Positions 42,861-51,174 are shown, counted from the stretch's first letter. The stretch: 58,093 nucleotides of DNA from Deltaproteobacteria bacterium Ga0077550 (GCA_001464385.1 LNFB01000264.1:1-58093); one strand, 5' to 3'. Translations and numbers: made by a program. Notes: generated by a model not told the origin, from the sequence alone.

Positions 42861-43582
42861 GGCGGCGGTCCTTCGGCTGGGACGTCGACGTTCTCGGGCG
42901 GTGGGGCGGAGAGCGGGGCGGGGCGCTCGATCACGCGGACCTCGACCGGCCCCTCGGCTCCGAGCGTACCGTACACGAGATTGCGCGGATCGGGATCGTC
43001 GCCGGCGCGGTCGACATCGAAGCGCGCGCAGATCTCGACGCGGTCGCCGAGGTAGAGCGCGGCGACCCGACGCGAGCGCTCGCTACCTCCGCGCGCGCCA
43101 CGATCGGCGCCGCGTCGATCGGGCGCGGATTCCGGCGGTGCGATCACGCGGGCGCGTTCGAGGTGCTCGAGCGCCGCGCGTCCGGTGTCGTCCGCGACGA
43201 ACACGAGCTCGGCGCCGATGGCCGTGGCCGCGTCGGCGCCCATGCCGTTGCGCCACACGCAGGCGCGCTCGGGCGGGCCACCGAGCGACAGCGGGGCGCT
43301 GCTGAGCGTCGCGATCACGCACACGTCGCCCGGCTTCGCGGCGGCGATGCTCGTCGGCGCGGCGCGCAGCGCCTCGACCTGGGCGCGCCACTCGGGATCA
43401 GCCCAGCCCGGGCGTCGCTTGCCGCGGCCGCGGGGCCCCTTGCCGGCGCGCCGCGAGAGCCACACCACCATCACGGCGATCGCCGCGAGCAGCAGCATCA
43501 GGCCGAGCTGCGGGCCGAGCCCGCCGAAGACGGCGAACGGATCGTCGTCGCCCGTCGCGTCGCGGCTCGGCGCAGCCGTCAC
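42857..43582 (-). CDS. Unknown one-span membrane protein, coupled to the aspartic protease
   Basis: 241 aa. Starts at GTG 43582 inside the stop of the protease gene (GTGA) and ends inside the start of the lipoprotein gene (ATGA). One membrane span near residues 25-43 (LGLMLLLAAIAVMVVWLS), a basic stretch (KGPRGRGKRRP), then a soluble domain with strands such as GDVCVIATLSS and AELVFVADD, and a Pro-rich end. No known domain recognised. Confidence 0.68.
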   Translation of the reverse strand: MTAAPSRDATGDDDPFAVFGGLGPQLGLMLLLAAIAVMVVWLSRRAGKGPRGRGKRRPGWADPEWRAQVEALRAAPTSIAAAKPGDVCVIATLSSAPLSLGGPPERACVWRNGMGADAATAIGAELVFVADDTGRAALEHLERARVIAPPESAPDRRGADRGARGGSERSRRVAALYLGDRVEICARFDVDRAGDDPDPRNLVYGTLGAEGPVEVRVIERPAPLSAPPPENVDVPAEGPPP

Positions 43583-44889
43583 CAGAACGCCTCGGCGAGG
43601 CCGAGCGTGTAGTGCCCCTTCGACGCGCCCTTGCCCTCGAGGGTGGCGCGGCCTTCGACGAGCGATCGGCCGACGGCCCCCGGCGCAATCTCGTCGATCG
43701 GCTTGCCGCGCAGCACCGGGCCGTCGGCGAACTTCACGACCGGCACGACGTCGCGGATCGGCACGCTGCCGCGGTTGTGCACGCGGACCACCCAGCGCAC
43801 GCGCCCCAGCCACACCTCGGCGGTGCCCTCGACCTTCAGCTCGACCACGGGCTCGATGTCGTAGGCGCGGTTGCCCCGGGTCTGCGCGACGCGGGGCAGC
43901 AGGACCATGCGCTGGTTCTTGAAGTCGATCTGCGCGTAGAACTCGCGCATCACGTTGTGCCCGAGCAGGCCGTGGTGCCGCTCGTTGACGCAGCCGTCGC
44001 AGACCGACACCAGCAAGCTGCGGATCTGGACGTCGCCGATCCACAGCGACGGCAGGTAGACCATCCGGCTCTCGCGTGGGCCGCTGGCGGTGTTGAACGT
44101 CAGCATCGGCGCATCCTCGGGCACGGGGATGCCGAGCTTCGCCGCGGTCGCGCTGCTGATCGTCGTGAACGACGCGCCGGTGTCGAAGAGGTACGGGAGC
44201 GTGAGTCGGCCGCCGGGTCCGTCGAAGCCGACGTCCATCAGGATCGCCGTACCCTCCTCGGTGAAGGGGACCGCGAGGGCCTTGTCGCGCTCGACCTGGC
44301 CGTCGGCCTGGGCGGTCCACTCCTCGAGGGTCGAGCCCGCGGGCATCACCACGCCGGCGGGGTCGAGGCGATCGGCGGCGTCGTGTCCGAGGGCCGACAT
44401 CACGCGGGTCGCTGCGTGCGAGTCGCCGAGGCGATCGGCCGCGACCCACGCGCCGTGACCGCGCAACGCGGAACCGAGCACGTCGGGGATCACCTGAGAG
44501 GCGAGCGCGAGGCCGCACCCGTTCACGGCGAAGGGCAGCCACACCATCGCGCGGCTCAGCCGACGCGGCTCACCGTGGTACTTCCACATCGCGAGGGCCA
44601 GCGGGAGGCCGACCGTCGCGACGAGGCCGAGCAACCAGATCCACGGTCCGCCCGCCAGGACCGCGGCATCGCGGGCGAGGGCCGCCTTCGCGAGGGCGAG
44701 GACGATCCAGAAGGCGACCAGCGTCGTCGCCAACGATCCCATGGCCACGAGGACCCACAGCAGCGCGGATCCGATCGCCTGCGCGGTCGATGTCAGGTCG
44801 CCTCGCACGCGTGCGGCCCCAACGCGTTCCGCCCCTCGACCCCTGCGCACGTGCCCGCGCGGCGGGAGTGCGTCCTCATCCAAGTCCAC
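43579..44889 (-). CDS. Membrane protein with retropepsin-like aspartic protease domain
   Basis: 436 aa from GTG 44889, placed by a TACACT that ends 7 nt upstream. Three to four hydrophobic segments lie in the first 170 residues (WVLVAMGSLATTLVAFWIVLAL, then WIWLLGLVATVGLPLAL). Residues 215-340 carry a retroviral-type aspartic protease domain: LPYLFDTGASFTTIS with catalytic Asp236, a hydrophobic strand MVYLPSLWIGDVQIRSLL and the second-half HHGLLGHNVMREF. One catalytic Asp per chain means it should act as a dimer. A beta-rich C-terminal domain follows (VRWVVRVHNRGSVPI). It heads a coupled three-gene cassette. Substrate unknown. Confidence 0.8.
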   Translation of the reverse strand: MDLDEDALPPRGHVRRGRGAERVGAARVRGDLTSTAQAIGSALLWVLVAMGSLATTLVAFWIVLALAKAALARDAAVLAGGPWIWLLGLVATVGLPLALAMWKYHGEPRRLSRAMVWLPFAVNGCGLALASQVIPDVLGSALRGHGAWVAADRLGDSHAATRVMSALGHDAADRLDPAGVVMPAGSTLEEWTAQADGQVERDKALAVPFTEEGTAILMDVGFDGPGGRLTLPYLFDTGASFTTISSATAAKLGIPVPEDAPMLTFNTASGPRESRMVYLPSLWIGDVQIRSLLVSVCDGCVNERHHGLLGHNVMREFYAQIDFKNQRMVLLPRVAQTRGNRAYDIEPVVELKVEGTAEVWLGRVRWVVRVHNRGSVPIRDVVPVVKFADGPVLRGKPIDEIAPGAVGRSLVEGRATLEGKGASKGHYTLGLAEAFW

Positions 44890-44896
44890 GCGCCGA

Positions 44897-44902
44897 AGTG
44901 TA
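44897..44902 (-). promoter_or_regulatory. -10 element TACACT of the aspartic-protease cassette
   Basis: Ends 7 nt before GTG 44889, leaderless spacing, and rules out upstream in-frame starts. Confidence 0.5.
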
Positions 44903-45020
44903 CCGACATCGTCGCCCCGACGCGACGCCAAGTGACGAGGGCGACGGCCGGTCGCGGTTGGATCCGCCACCGAAACCCCGTAGAGTACGACACTGCCCGG
45001 CCGTCGCCGGCCTGCAACCC

Positions 45021-46145
45021 ATGGGCGTGTCGATCCCTACGTTTGCCCTGCGTTTCGAGTCGCGCGACGATTTCGTCGTCGAGTACACCGACCGCCTGCG
45101 GCACGGTTGGGTCGTCCTCCCCATCGAGGAGCGGTTCGCGGTCGGGACGCTCGTGCGCCTGCGCGTCCACCTCCCCGACGAGATGGTGCTCTACCTCACC
45201 GGGTCTGCAATCAAGTCGCCGCGCGCGGGCGGGGCCGACGCGGGCCAGTGGATCCGCCTCGCCGCGCTCTCCGAGGCGGACGAGGCGCGGCTCCACGCCT
45301 GCGTGACCGCGATGCTCGGGGACACGGCGCCCGCCGACGCCGAGACGCCGGCCACGGCGGACGACGGCGAGGGCGAGATGCTGAGCGTGCTGCTGGTCGA
45401 CGACTCCGTGTCGATGCGGCTCGAGCTCGGCGAGGCCCTGCGCGCCCGGGGCCTGCGCGTGCGCGTGGCCGACAACGGCTTGGTCGGACTGTCGAGCGCG
45501 CTCAAGCGCATGCCCGATCTGATCCTCACCGATGTCGAGATGCCGCAGATGGATGGTTGGGGCCTGCTCCGGGCGATCCGACAGCGGCCCGGGTTCACGC
45601 AGGTCGCGGTCGTGTTCCTGACGCGGCTCTCCGACGAGGCGACGCGCCTTCGCGGCTATCGCCTCGGTGTCGACGACTACCTGCCCAAGCAGATGCCCGC
45701 CGACGAGATCCTCGCGCGCGCCCGCGGGGCGGTGGCGCGGCGGCGGCAGCTGCCGGCGAGCCAGGGCAGCCACGGCCTGCGCGGCGATCTCGAGCACGTG
45801 CGCCTCGGCAGCGTGTTGGCGTTCCTCGAGTCCGAGCGGCGCTCGGGCTCGCTGTTCGTGCGCCACGCCGGCGAGGTGAGCACCGTGCTCGTCAGTCAGG
45901 GATCGCTGTGCGGGCTCGAGAACATCGGCCGTCACGGTCACCCGCACGATCGCGTGTTCGAGATGCTCGGCTGGACCCACGGCGAGTTCGAGTTCGCCGC
46001 GCACGACGTCACCGAGGGCGAGGCCACGCCGCTGTCGTATCTGCTGCTCGAGCACGCGCGACGCACCGACGAACGCGAGGCGGGCCCCGGGGGGACCCGC
46101 CTCGAGCGGACCGGCGACTCGGCGAACACCCGAGCTGCGCGCTAG
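45021..46145 (+). CDS. Response regulator: PilZ-like, REC and DUF4388/PATAN domains
   Basis: 374 aa. Residues 1-110 resemble a PilZ-type domain (ESRDDFVVEYTDRLRHGW, then LVRLRVHLPDEM), possibly binding c-di-GMP, although the RxxxR motif is not obvious. The receiver domain starts LSVLLVDDSVSM and has the phospho-acceptor Asp171 (LTDVEMPQMDGW) and conserved Lys223 (YLPKQMP). After about 245 comes a DUF4388/PATAN domain (LEHVRLGSVLAFLESERRSG). No DNA-binding domain, so it probably acts by protein contacts, as PATAN response regulators do in gliding and motility. Its kinase is not known; a histidine kinase lies convergently at 46556. Confidence 0.88.
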   Translation: MGVSIPTFALRFESRDDFVVEYTDRLRHGWVVLPIEERFAVGTLVRLRVHLPDEMVLYLTGSAIKSPRAGGADAGQWIRLAALSEADEARLHACVTAMLGDTAPADAETPATADDGEGEMLSVLLVDDSVSMRLELGEALRARGLRVRVADNGLVGLSSALKRMPDLILTDVEMPQMDGWGLLRAIRQRPGFTQVAVVFLTRLSDEATRLRGYRLGVDDYLPKQMPADEILARARGAVARRRQLPASQGSHGLRGDLEHVRLGSVLAFLESERRSGSLFVRHAGEVSTVLVSQGSLCGLENIGRHGHPHDRVFEMLGWTHGEFEFAAHDVTEGEATPLSYLLLEHARRTDEREAGPGGTRLERTGDSANTRAAR

Positions 46146-46146
46146 T

Positions 46147-46497
46147 TCACTTGTCGAAGCGACCGCACACGCCGTCGACCTTCCACGAGGTCTCGGACTG
46201 GAACGGCGCGGTGTTCAGCACGTAGACGTTGGCCCCGTTGGCCCCGCACTGCTGCTTGGCGGTCTCCATCGCTTCCTTCACGGTCGGCGCGTGGCCGCGG
46301 TACACGCCGATCTCGGTCCATGCGCGCTTCAGATCCTCGCGCGACTTGACGACCTTGACGTCCTTGGCCGCGACGGGGGCGGGGTGGAGCTTGTGGTTGG
46401 TCTCCTTGTACAGAGACGAGTACGCCGGCGAGCAGCCGGATGCCGCGAGCAGGGCGAGGGAGAGGCACGAGGAGAGCAGGGCAATCGGACGACGCAT
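46147..46497 (-). CDS. Small lipoprotein of unknown function
   Basis: 116 aa. Lipoprotein signal ending SGC (Cys22). The mature domain is small and mixed, with IGVYRGHAPTVKEAMETA and a later CGANGANVYVL, a pattern like DUF4156-type small lipoproteins. A GGAG ribosome site six bases upstream sets ATG 46497 over the in-frame ATG at 46509. The next gene converges after 1 bp. Confidence 0.72.
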   Translation of the reverse strand: MRRPIALLSSCLSLALLAASGCSPAYSSLYKETNHKLHPAPVAAKDVKVVKSREDLKRAWTEIGVYRGHAPTVKEAMETAKQQCGANGANVYVLNTAPFQSETSWKVDGVCGRFDK

Positions 46498-46555
46498 CGT
46501 TCGCTCCATGGGTGCAGGGCCGATCCGGAGTGGACCGGCAAGACAATCGCGGGGC

Positions 46556-48082
46556 TTAGACTTCGGGGTCCGGCGTTGCATTCGCCGGCCGTGCGCCCCG
46601 TGAGGCGGCCCGGAGCGTCACACGAAACACGGCCCCAGGCGAGTCGTTCTGCCCCAGCGGTGGTCGGGCGCCCTGGGGCAGGCACGTCAGGGTCCCGCCC
46701 ATGCGCTCGACGAGCCCCGCGCTGATTGCCAGCCCGAGGCCGGTCCCCTCGCCGGCCTTGGCCGTGGTCACGAAGGGCTGGAACAAGCGGTCGCGGATCT
46801 GCGGCGCGACGCCGGGCCCGTTGTCCTGGATCTCGAGCGCGGCCGCGTCCTCGTCGACCGCGATCCGCACCGCGACCCTCGGCGCCTGCGCGTCGCTGCG
46901 GGCAGCCCGGGCCGCGTTCACCAGCAGGTTCTGCAGCACCTGGTCGAGCTTCGCCGCATCGGCGTCGACCTCGACCTCCGAGCCGTCGACCGAGAACTGC
47001 ACGTCGACGCAGCGAGGATCGTGGCGCAGCAACGCGACCATGCGCTCGGCGGTGCCACGCAGCGGCAGCCGCTCGATGCGGGTCTGCGCCGCGCGGCTGT
47101 AGTCGAGCAGCTGTCCGACGAGGGTCTGGATGCGCACGATCTGCTCGCGCACGCGGACCAGCATCTCGCGGGACGCGGCGTCGAGCGCGGGCTCGTGGCG
47201 CGGATCGAGGAGCAACTCGACGTAGCCGAGGATCGTCGCGAGCGGATTGCCGACCTCGTGGGCGGTGCCGGCCGCGATGCGCCCGAGCCCGGCGAGCTGC
47301 TCCGCGCGCGCGAGCTCCGTGCGCTGCTGCTCGAGCTCTCGCAGCCGCGCCGCCAGCCGCTCCGTCATGTCGTTGAACGCGCCCGCGAAGGCCCGCAGCT
47401 CGGTCGGTCCCTCCTCGACGACGCGCGTGGCGATGTTGCCCGCCGCGACGTCGCGCACGCCGTCGCGCAGCGCCGCGAGGGGACGCAGCACCTGCAGCTC
47501 GAGCAGGCCGACGCCGAGCACGAACGAGAGGATGCCGACGCCCAGCGCGAGCAGTGCGATCTCTTGCCAGTCCGCGGCGCTGGTCCACGTCGAGCTCCGC
47601 GCGATGACGCGGAGCAACAGCCGGCTCTCACCGTCGCGGGGGCCGAACGTGCGCAGCGATCGGTCGACGATCGTCCACGGGCCGGAGGTGCCGAGCGCGT
47701 CCTCGGCCTCCGGCACCACGGGCGGCGGCACGTCGGGGGCGAGGCCGAGCGAGGCGAGCTGCACCGCGGGCGCGCCGGCGTCGAGCCGATAGACCTCGAT
47801 GGCCGCGATCCCCGAGCTGCCGATGCTCGGTCGCAGCGCCTGCTCGACGTCGCCGCGCTCGGCGGGGGCGCCCTGCGCGACCATCGGCGTCACGACCAGC
47901 GCGAGGCCGCGGGCGTGCTGCCGCAGGCGCTCGTTCTCCAGCGCGGTGTGCCGTCGACCCGCGAGCCACTCGCCCGCGAGCGCGAACGAGACGACGGCCA
48001 TCATCAACACGAGGGCGAGCGCCGCGGCGAGCTCGAAGCGCAGGGAGTGGCGTCGCTGCGCCTTGGCCTCGCGTCCGCTCAT
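46556..48082 (-). CDS. Sensor histidine kinase
   Basis: 508 aa. Two membrane spans (about 18-38 and 178-198) bracket a periplasmic sensor domain of 140 residues; a HAMP linker follows (LRPLAALRDGVRDVAAGN). The DHp helix holds phospho-acceptor His275 in GTAHEVGNPLATILGY. The catalytic domain has the N-box VLQNLLVNAARAA, the G1 box DNGPGVAP and the G2 box GTGLGLAIS. It lies in line with Fur and the small membrane protein, 22 bp behind the latter. No response regulator is in the operon. Confidence 0.95.
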   Translation of the reverse strand: MSGREAKAQRRHSLRFELAAALALVLMMAVVSFALAGEWLAGRRHTALENERLRQHARGLALVVTPMVAQGAPAERGDVEQALRPSIGSSGIAAIEVYRLDAGAPAVQLASLGLAPDVPPPVVPEAEDALGTSGPWTIVDRSLRTFGPRDGESRLLLRVIARSSTWTSAADWQEIALLALGVGILSFVLGVGLLELQVLRPLAALRDGVRDVAAGNIATRVVEEGPTELRAFAGAFNDMTERLAARLRELEQQRTELARAEQLAGLGRIAAGTAHEVGNPLATILGYVELLLDPRHEPALDAASREMLVRVREQIVRIQTLVGQLLDYSRAAQTRIERLPLRGTAERMVALLRHDPRCVDVQFSVDGSEVEVDADAAKLDQVLQNLLVNAARAARSDAQAPRVAVRIAVDEDAAALEIQDNGPGVAPQIRDRLFQPFVTTAKAGEGTGLGLAISAGLVERMGGTLTCLPQGARPPLGQNDSPGAVFRVTLRAASRGARPANATPDPEV

Positions 48083-48104
48083 CGCCCCGCCATCGCCTCG
48101 CGGC

Positions 48105-48278
48105 TCACGGGAGGATCGTCAACCCGCGGGCGCGGACGCCGGGGCTCGGCGAGCGGCGCGGCGGCGCGCACCCCGGGCACGCGCGGGCGCGTCGCTGGCC
48201 GAAGCGCCGGACCAGCGCCCACACGGCGGCGCCGAGGATCGCCCAGACGGCGACCTCCTGCAGCCAGCTCGGGATCAC
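48105..48278 (-). CDS. Small FeoB-associated-like Cys membrane protein, coupled to Fur
   Basis: 57 aa. Starts at GTG 48278, overlapping the stop of the Fur gene (GTGA). One N-terminal membrane span (LQEVAVWAILGAAVWALVRR) is followed by a basic stretch and CPGC, the size and plan of the FeoB-associated cysteine-rich membrane proteins. The Cys pair could bind Fe(II). The close link to an iron-type regulator supports an iron role; no feoA or feoB is in the window. Its stop lies 22 bp from the histidine-kinase start. Confidence 0.6.
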   Translation of the reverse strand: MIPSWLQEVAVWAILGAAVWALVRRFGQRRARACPGCAPPRRSPSPGVRARGLTILP

Positions 48279-48808
48279 TGCCGCTTCTCCCGGGCCTCGC
48301 GGGCCGGCTCGCGGGCCTCCTGCTCGAGGCGCGGGCACGAGCCGTTCTTGATGCCGCGCGCGCGCGGGCACAGCCCGTAGAGCTCGTGGCGATGCCGCAT
48401 CACGTTGAAGCCGAAGCTCCGCGCGACCCGCTCCTGCTCCCGCTCGATCTCCTCGTTGTGGAACTCGAGCACGAAGCCACACTCGACGCAGATCAAGTGG
48501 TCGTGATGCGCGCTGTCGCCGGCGGTCTCGTAGGTGGTGTGGCCGTCGCCGAAGCGGCGCTCGGCCGCGAGACCGCACTCGGTGAGCAGCTTGAGCGTGC
48601 GGTACACGGTCGCGTACCCGACCTTCGGGTGCTCTGCGCGGGCGAGCGCGAGCAGCTCCTCGATGCTCACGTGGGTCGCGGCGCCGAAGAACTTCTGCGC
48701 GATGACATCGCGCTGGCGCGTCGACTTCAGCCCCTTCTTCGCCAGATAGGCGTGGAACTGGCCCATCAGGCCGTCGACCGCGGCCGGTTCGCTCTCGCCT
48801 TCGAGCAC
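48275..48808 (-). CDS. Fur-family metal-responsive transcription regulator
   Basis: 177 aa. N-terminal winged helix (LKSTRQRDVIAQKFFGA, then VSIEELLALAR and VGYATVYRTLKLL, the recognition helix). C-terminal dimer and metal domain has HHDHLICVECGFVLEF with the H-x-H and CxxC ligands, and a later E-H-type site. Fur, Zur, PerR and Mur cannot be told apart from the sequence. GTG 48808 start; the extended -10 TGCTAGCGT ends 6 nt before it. A basic 30-residue tail (AREPAREAREKRQ) is unusual. Confidence 0.92.
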   Translation of the reverse strand: MLEGESEPAAVDGLMGQFHAYLAKKGLKSTRQRDVIAQKFFGAATHVSIEELLALARAEHPKVGYATVYRTLKLLTECGLAAERRFGDGHTTYETAGDSAHHDHLICVECGFVLEFHNEEIEREQERVARSFGFNVMRHRHELYGLCPRARGIKNGSCPRLEQEAREPAREAREKRQ

Positions 48809-48814
48809 GGCGCG

Positions 48815-48823
48815 ACGCTAGCA
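48815..48823 (-). promoter_or_regulatory. Extended -10 (TGCTAGCGT) of the Fur-type gene
   Basis: Six nucleotides before GTG 48808; leaderless. Confidence 0.5.
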
Positions 48824-48865
48824 CGGGCCGCGCGGTTGCGCATGCCGCCCCGGTCGTCCCGGGGG

Positions 48866-48894
48866 TTGCCGCCGCCCGGGGGCCTGCCTATCCT
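48866..48894 (+). promoter_or_regulatory. Promoter of xseB (TTGCCG-N17-TATCCT)
   Basis: -35 TTGCCG, 17-bp spacer, -10 TATCCT ending 12 nt before ATG 48907. It opens the six-gene run to 52492. Confidence 0.55.
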
Positions 48895-48906
48895 TCCGCG
48901 CCCGCG

Positions 48907-49242
48907 ATGCCCCGAACCCCCGAGAAGCGCGCCACCCCACCGGCCGTCGGCGCGACCCCGCAGGGCGGCGCAGGCACCGGTCTCGACGCCACGACCCCCG
49001 ACGCCGACGACGGCCTCGGGATCGATGCGATCCTCGATCGACTCGAGTCGGTCGTCCGCGACCTCGAGGGCGGCGAGCTGCCGATCGAGCGCGCGCTCGA
49101 GCGGTTCGAGCAGGGCGTGCACCTGGCACGCCGCGGGAACCACCTGCTCGACCGCGTCGAGCAGCGCGTCGAGATGCTGCTCGCGGATCGCGACGAGACC
49201 GTACCGATGCCCAACGCCGGGGATGACGAGGACGCACCATGA
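48907..49242 (+). CDS. xseB: Exodeoxyribonuclease VII small subunit
   Basis: 111 aa. XseB subunit of the ExoVII single-strand nuclease that acts in mismatch repair and DNA end processing. The core (about 38-95) shows the family pattern IDAILDRLESVVRDLEGGELPIE and RFEQGVHLARRGNHLLDRVEQRV. The first 37 residues are a low-complexity extension. Partner xseA is not in the window. Its ATGA overlap with ispA couples the two genes, an arrangement common in bacteria. Confidence 0.9.
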   Translation: MPRTPEKRATPPAVGATPQGGAGTGLDATTPDADDGLGIDAILDRLESVVRDLEGGELPIERALERFEQGVHLARRGNHLLDRVEQRVEMLLADRDETVPMPNAGDDEDAP

Positions 49243-50093
49243 CCACGACCTTCGATCTCGATGCCTGGATCAACGACCGCCGCGCCAAGGTGAACGTCGC
49301 GCTCGGCGAGGCCCTGCCGCCGCGCGAGGGCTCCGATCCCGGCCGCCTGCGCGAGTCGATGCACTACGCGGTGATGCTCGGCGGCAAGCGCATGCGCCCG
49401 CTGCTCACGGTCGCTGCATGCGAGGCCGCCGGTGGCACCTGGGAGCAGGCGCTCCCGGCCGCGTGCGCGATCGAGATGATCCACGCCTACTCGCTGGTCC
49501 ACGACGACCTCCCCGCGATGGACAACGACTCGGTGCGCCGGGGCAAGCCCACGGTCCACGTCGAGTTCGGCCACGACAAGGCGATCCTCTGCGGCGATGC
49601 GCTGCTCACGATCGCGTTCGAGACCCTGGCCAAGGGCCATGGCCGCGGCGGTCGGATCGTCGAGGCCGTCGTGCGGATGGCCCACTACGCGGGCATCGAC
49701 GGCATGGTCGGCGGCCAGGCGATGGATCTCGAGGTCGGGCAGAACGTCCGCGAGCTCGAGATGCTCGAGGCCGTGCACGCGAAGAAGACCGGTGCCCTGT
49801 ACGCGGCGAGCGGCGCGATGGGGGCGTTGTGCGCCGGCGCCAACGACGACGTGGTCGGGCGGCTCGATCGCTGGGGCATGCAGTTCGGCATCGCCTTCCA
49901 GCACGCCGACGACATCCTCGATGACGATCAGGTGGCGCTGCGCGCCCAAGCGGTCGCGCGCGTCGATGTCCTCGTGTCGAGCTGCATCGAGCTGGTCGCG
50001 TCGATGGGCCCCGGCGCGGAGCCGCTGCGGGCCATCGCGCGGTGGGTGCACGAGCGCACGCACGCCGCGGCCGCGGGCGAGAAGCGCGAGTGA
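49239..50093 (+). CDS. ispA: Farnesyl/geranyl diphosphate synthase (IspA type), with an unusual C-terminal region
   Basis: 284 aa. Condenses IPP with allylic diphosphates to make C15/C20 isoprenoid precursors. First Asp-rich motif HDDLPAMDND (Asp89 on) and second ADDILD (Asp224 on) are present, as are GGKRMRPLL and the KTGALY block. The region after the second motif is odd: the usual G-K-x-x-G-x-D...K-x-T-Y segment is missing and the chain ends in an Ala/Arg helix. This may be a deletion relative to standard IspA or a lineage-specific form; the enzyme may still work. Coupled with xseB. Confidence 0.9.
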   Translation: MTTTFDLDAWINDRRAKVNVALGEALPPREGSDPGRLRESMHYAVMLGGKRMRPLLTVAACEAAGGTWEQALPAACAIEMIHAYSLVHDDLPAMDNDSVRRGKPTVHVEFGHDKAILCGDALLTIAFETLAKGHGRGGRIVEAVVRMAHYAGIDGMVGGQAMDLEVGQNVRELEMLEAVHAKKTGALYAASGAMGALCAGANDDVVGRLDRWGMQFGIAFQHADDILDDDQVALRAQAVARVDVLVSSCIELVASMGPGAEPLRAIARWVHERTHAAAAGEKRE

Positions 50094-50094
50094 C

Positions 50095-51150
50095 GTGGCG
50101 CGCGGGCGTGCCACGACGTCGGACGCCGAGCTCGCGCTGCGCGCGTGGGATCTGCACGGCGTCGCGGTGGCACCCCTCCACGGTGGGCTGATCAACGACA
50201 CCTTCGCCGTCGACAGCGACGCGGGTGCGTTCGTGCTCCAGCGCGTGCACCCGGTGTTCACGCCGCAGGTGCACGACAACATCGCGGCGGTCACCGCTCG
50301 CCTGGTCGAGCGGGGCATCGCGACGCCGGTGCTGCGCGCCACGGCGGCGGGCGGCCTGTGGTCCGAGCAGCCGGACGGCGTGTGGCGACTGATGACGCGG
50401 ATGCCCGGCGTCGCGTTCGCGGCGGTGCGCTCGCCCGCGCAGGCCCGCGCCGCGGCGGCCCTGCTCGCGCGCTTCCACGGTGCGCTCGTCGATCTGCCGC
50501 ACCGATTCGTGGGCATGCGCGTCGGTGTGCACGACACCGCAGCCCACCTGCGTGCCCTCGAGGACGCGGTCGCCGAGCACGCCGGTCATCGACTCCACGC
50601 GGAGGTCGCCGAGCTCGCCGACGCGATCCTCGTCGGCGCGGCGGCCCTGCCCGCGCTCGAGGGGCTCCCCGATCGCGTCCTGCACGGCGACCCCAAGTTC
50701 AACAACGTGCTGTTCGAGGGCGAGGCGCCCGGCGCCTGCGAGCGTCCGGTGTGCCTGGTCGATCTCGACACCGCCGGGCCCGGTGCGCTGCACCTCGAGC
50801 TCGGCGACATGTGGCGGTCGTGGTGCAACCTCCGCGGCGAGGACGAGCGGCGCGCCGCCTTCGAGCTCGGCATCTTCGAGGCCTCGCTGCAGGGTTACGC
50901 GTCGGCCCGCGCGGCGCCCACGGACGCCGAGCGCGAGGCCCTCGTCCACGGGCTCGAGTGGATTACCCTCGAGCTCGCGGCGCGCTTCGCCGCCGATGCC
51001 CTGCGCGAGCGCTACTTCGGCTGGGACGCCTCGCGGTTCCCCGCCCGCGGTGAGCACAACCTCGTCCGCGCCAAGGGTCAGTGGTCGCTGCACGCCCAGG
51101 TGCTGGCCACGCGAGCGCAGCGCCTCGCGGCCCTCCGAGCGGCGTGGTGA
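50095..51150 (+). CDS. Aminoglycoside phosphotransferase-fold kinase, sugar/hexosamine-kinase-like
   Basis: 351 aa. APH/choline-kinase fold: catalytic HGDPKFNN (His197, Asp199, Asn204) and the Mg2+ site DLD (Asp223, Asp225) in VCLVDLDTAG. The N-terminal ATP lobe reads LHGGLINDTFAV and FVLQRVHPVFTPQVHDNI. The pattern is close to N-acetylhexosamine 1-kinase (NahK)-like enzymes, so a sugar 1-kinase role is likely but unproven. The stop of ispA is 1 bp before its GTG; coaD follows 24 bp later. Confidence 0.8.
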   Translation: MARGRATTSDAELALRAWDLHGVAVAPLHGGLINDTFAVDSDAGAFVLQRVHPVFTPQVHDNIAAVTARLVERGIATPVLRATAAGGLWSEQPDGVWRLMTRMPGVAFAAVRSPAQARAAAALLARFHGALVDLPHRFVGMRVGVHDTAAHLRALEDAVAEHAGHRLHAEVAELADAILVGAAALPALEGLPDRVLHGDPKFNNVLFEGEAPGACERPVCLVDLDTAGPGALHLELGDMWRSWCNLRGEDERRAAFELGIFEASLQGYASARAAPTDAEREALVHGLEWITLELAARFAADALRERYFGWDASRFPARGEHNLVRAKGQWSLHAQVLATRAQRLAALRAAW

Positions 51151-51158
51151 GCCGCCGG

Positions 51159-51167
51159 TGATATGCT
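51159..51167 (+). promoter_or_regulatory. Extended -10 (TGATATGCT) of coaD
   Basis: Contains the ATG at 51163 and ends 7 nt before GTG 51175; the ATG is therefore part of the promoter and not a start codon. Confidence 0.5.
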
Positions 51168-51174
51168 GCCCGTC

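Noticed and set aside
48105..48824. Whole 720-bp minus-strand frame as one protein
   Set aside because: Only the last 58 codons, after the GTG in the Fur stop, form a sensible protein; the rest is a shifted frame of the Fur gene.
51163..51174. ATG at 51163 as the start of coaD
   Set aside because: The codon lies inside a TATGCT -10 element, and the GTG at 51175 gives a normal N-terminus.
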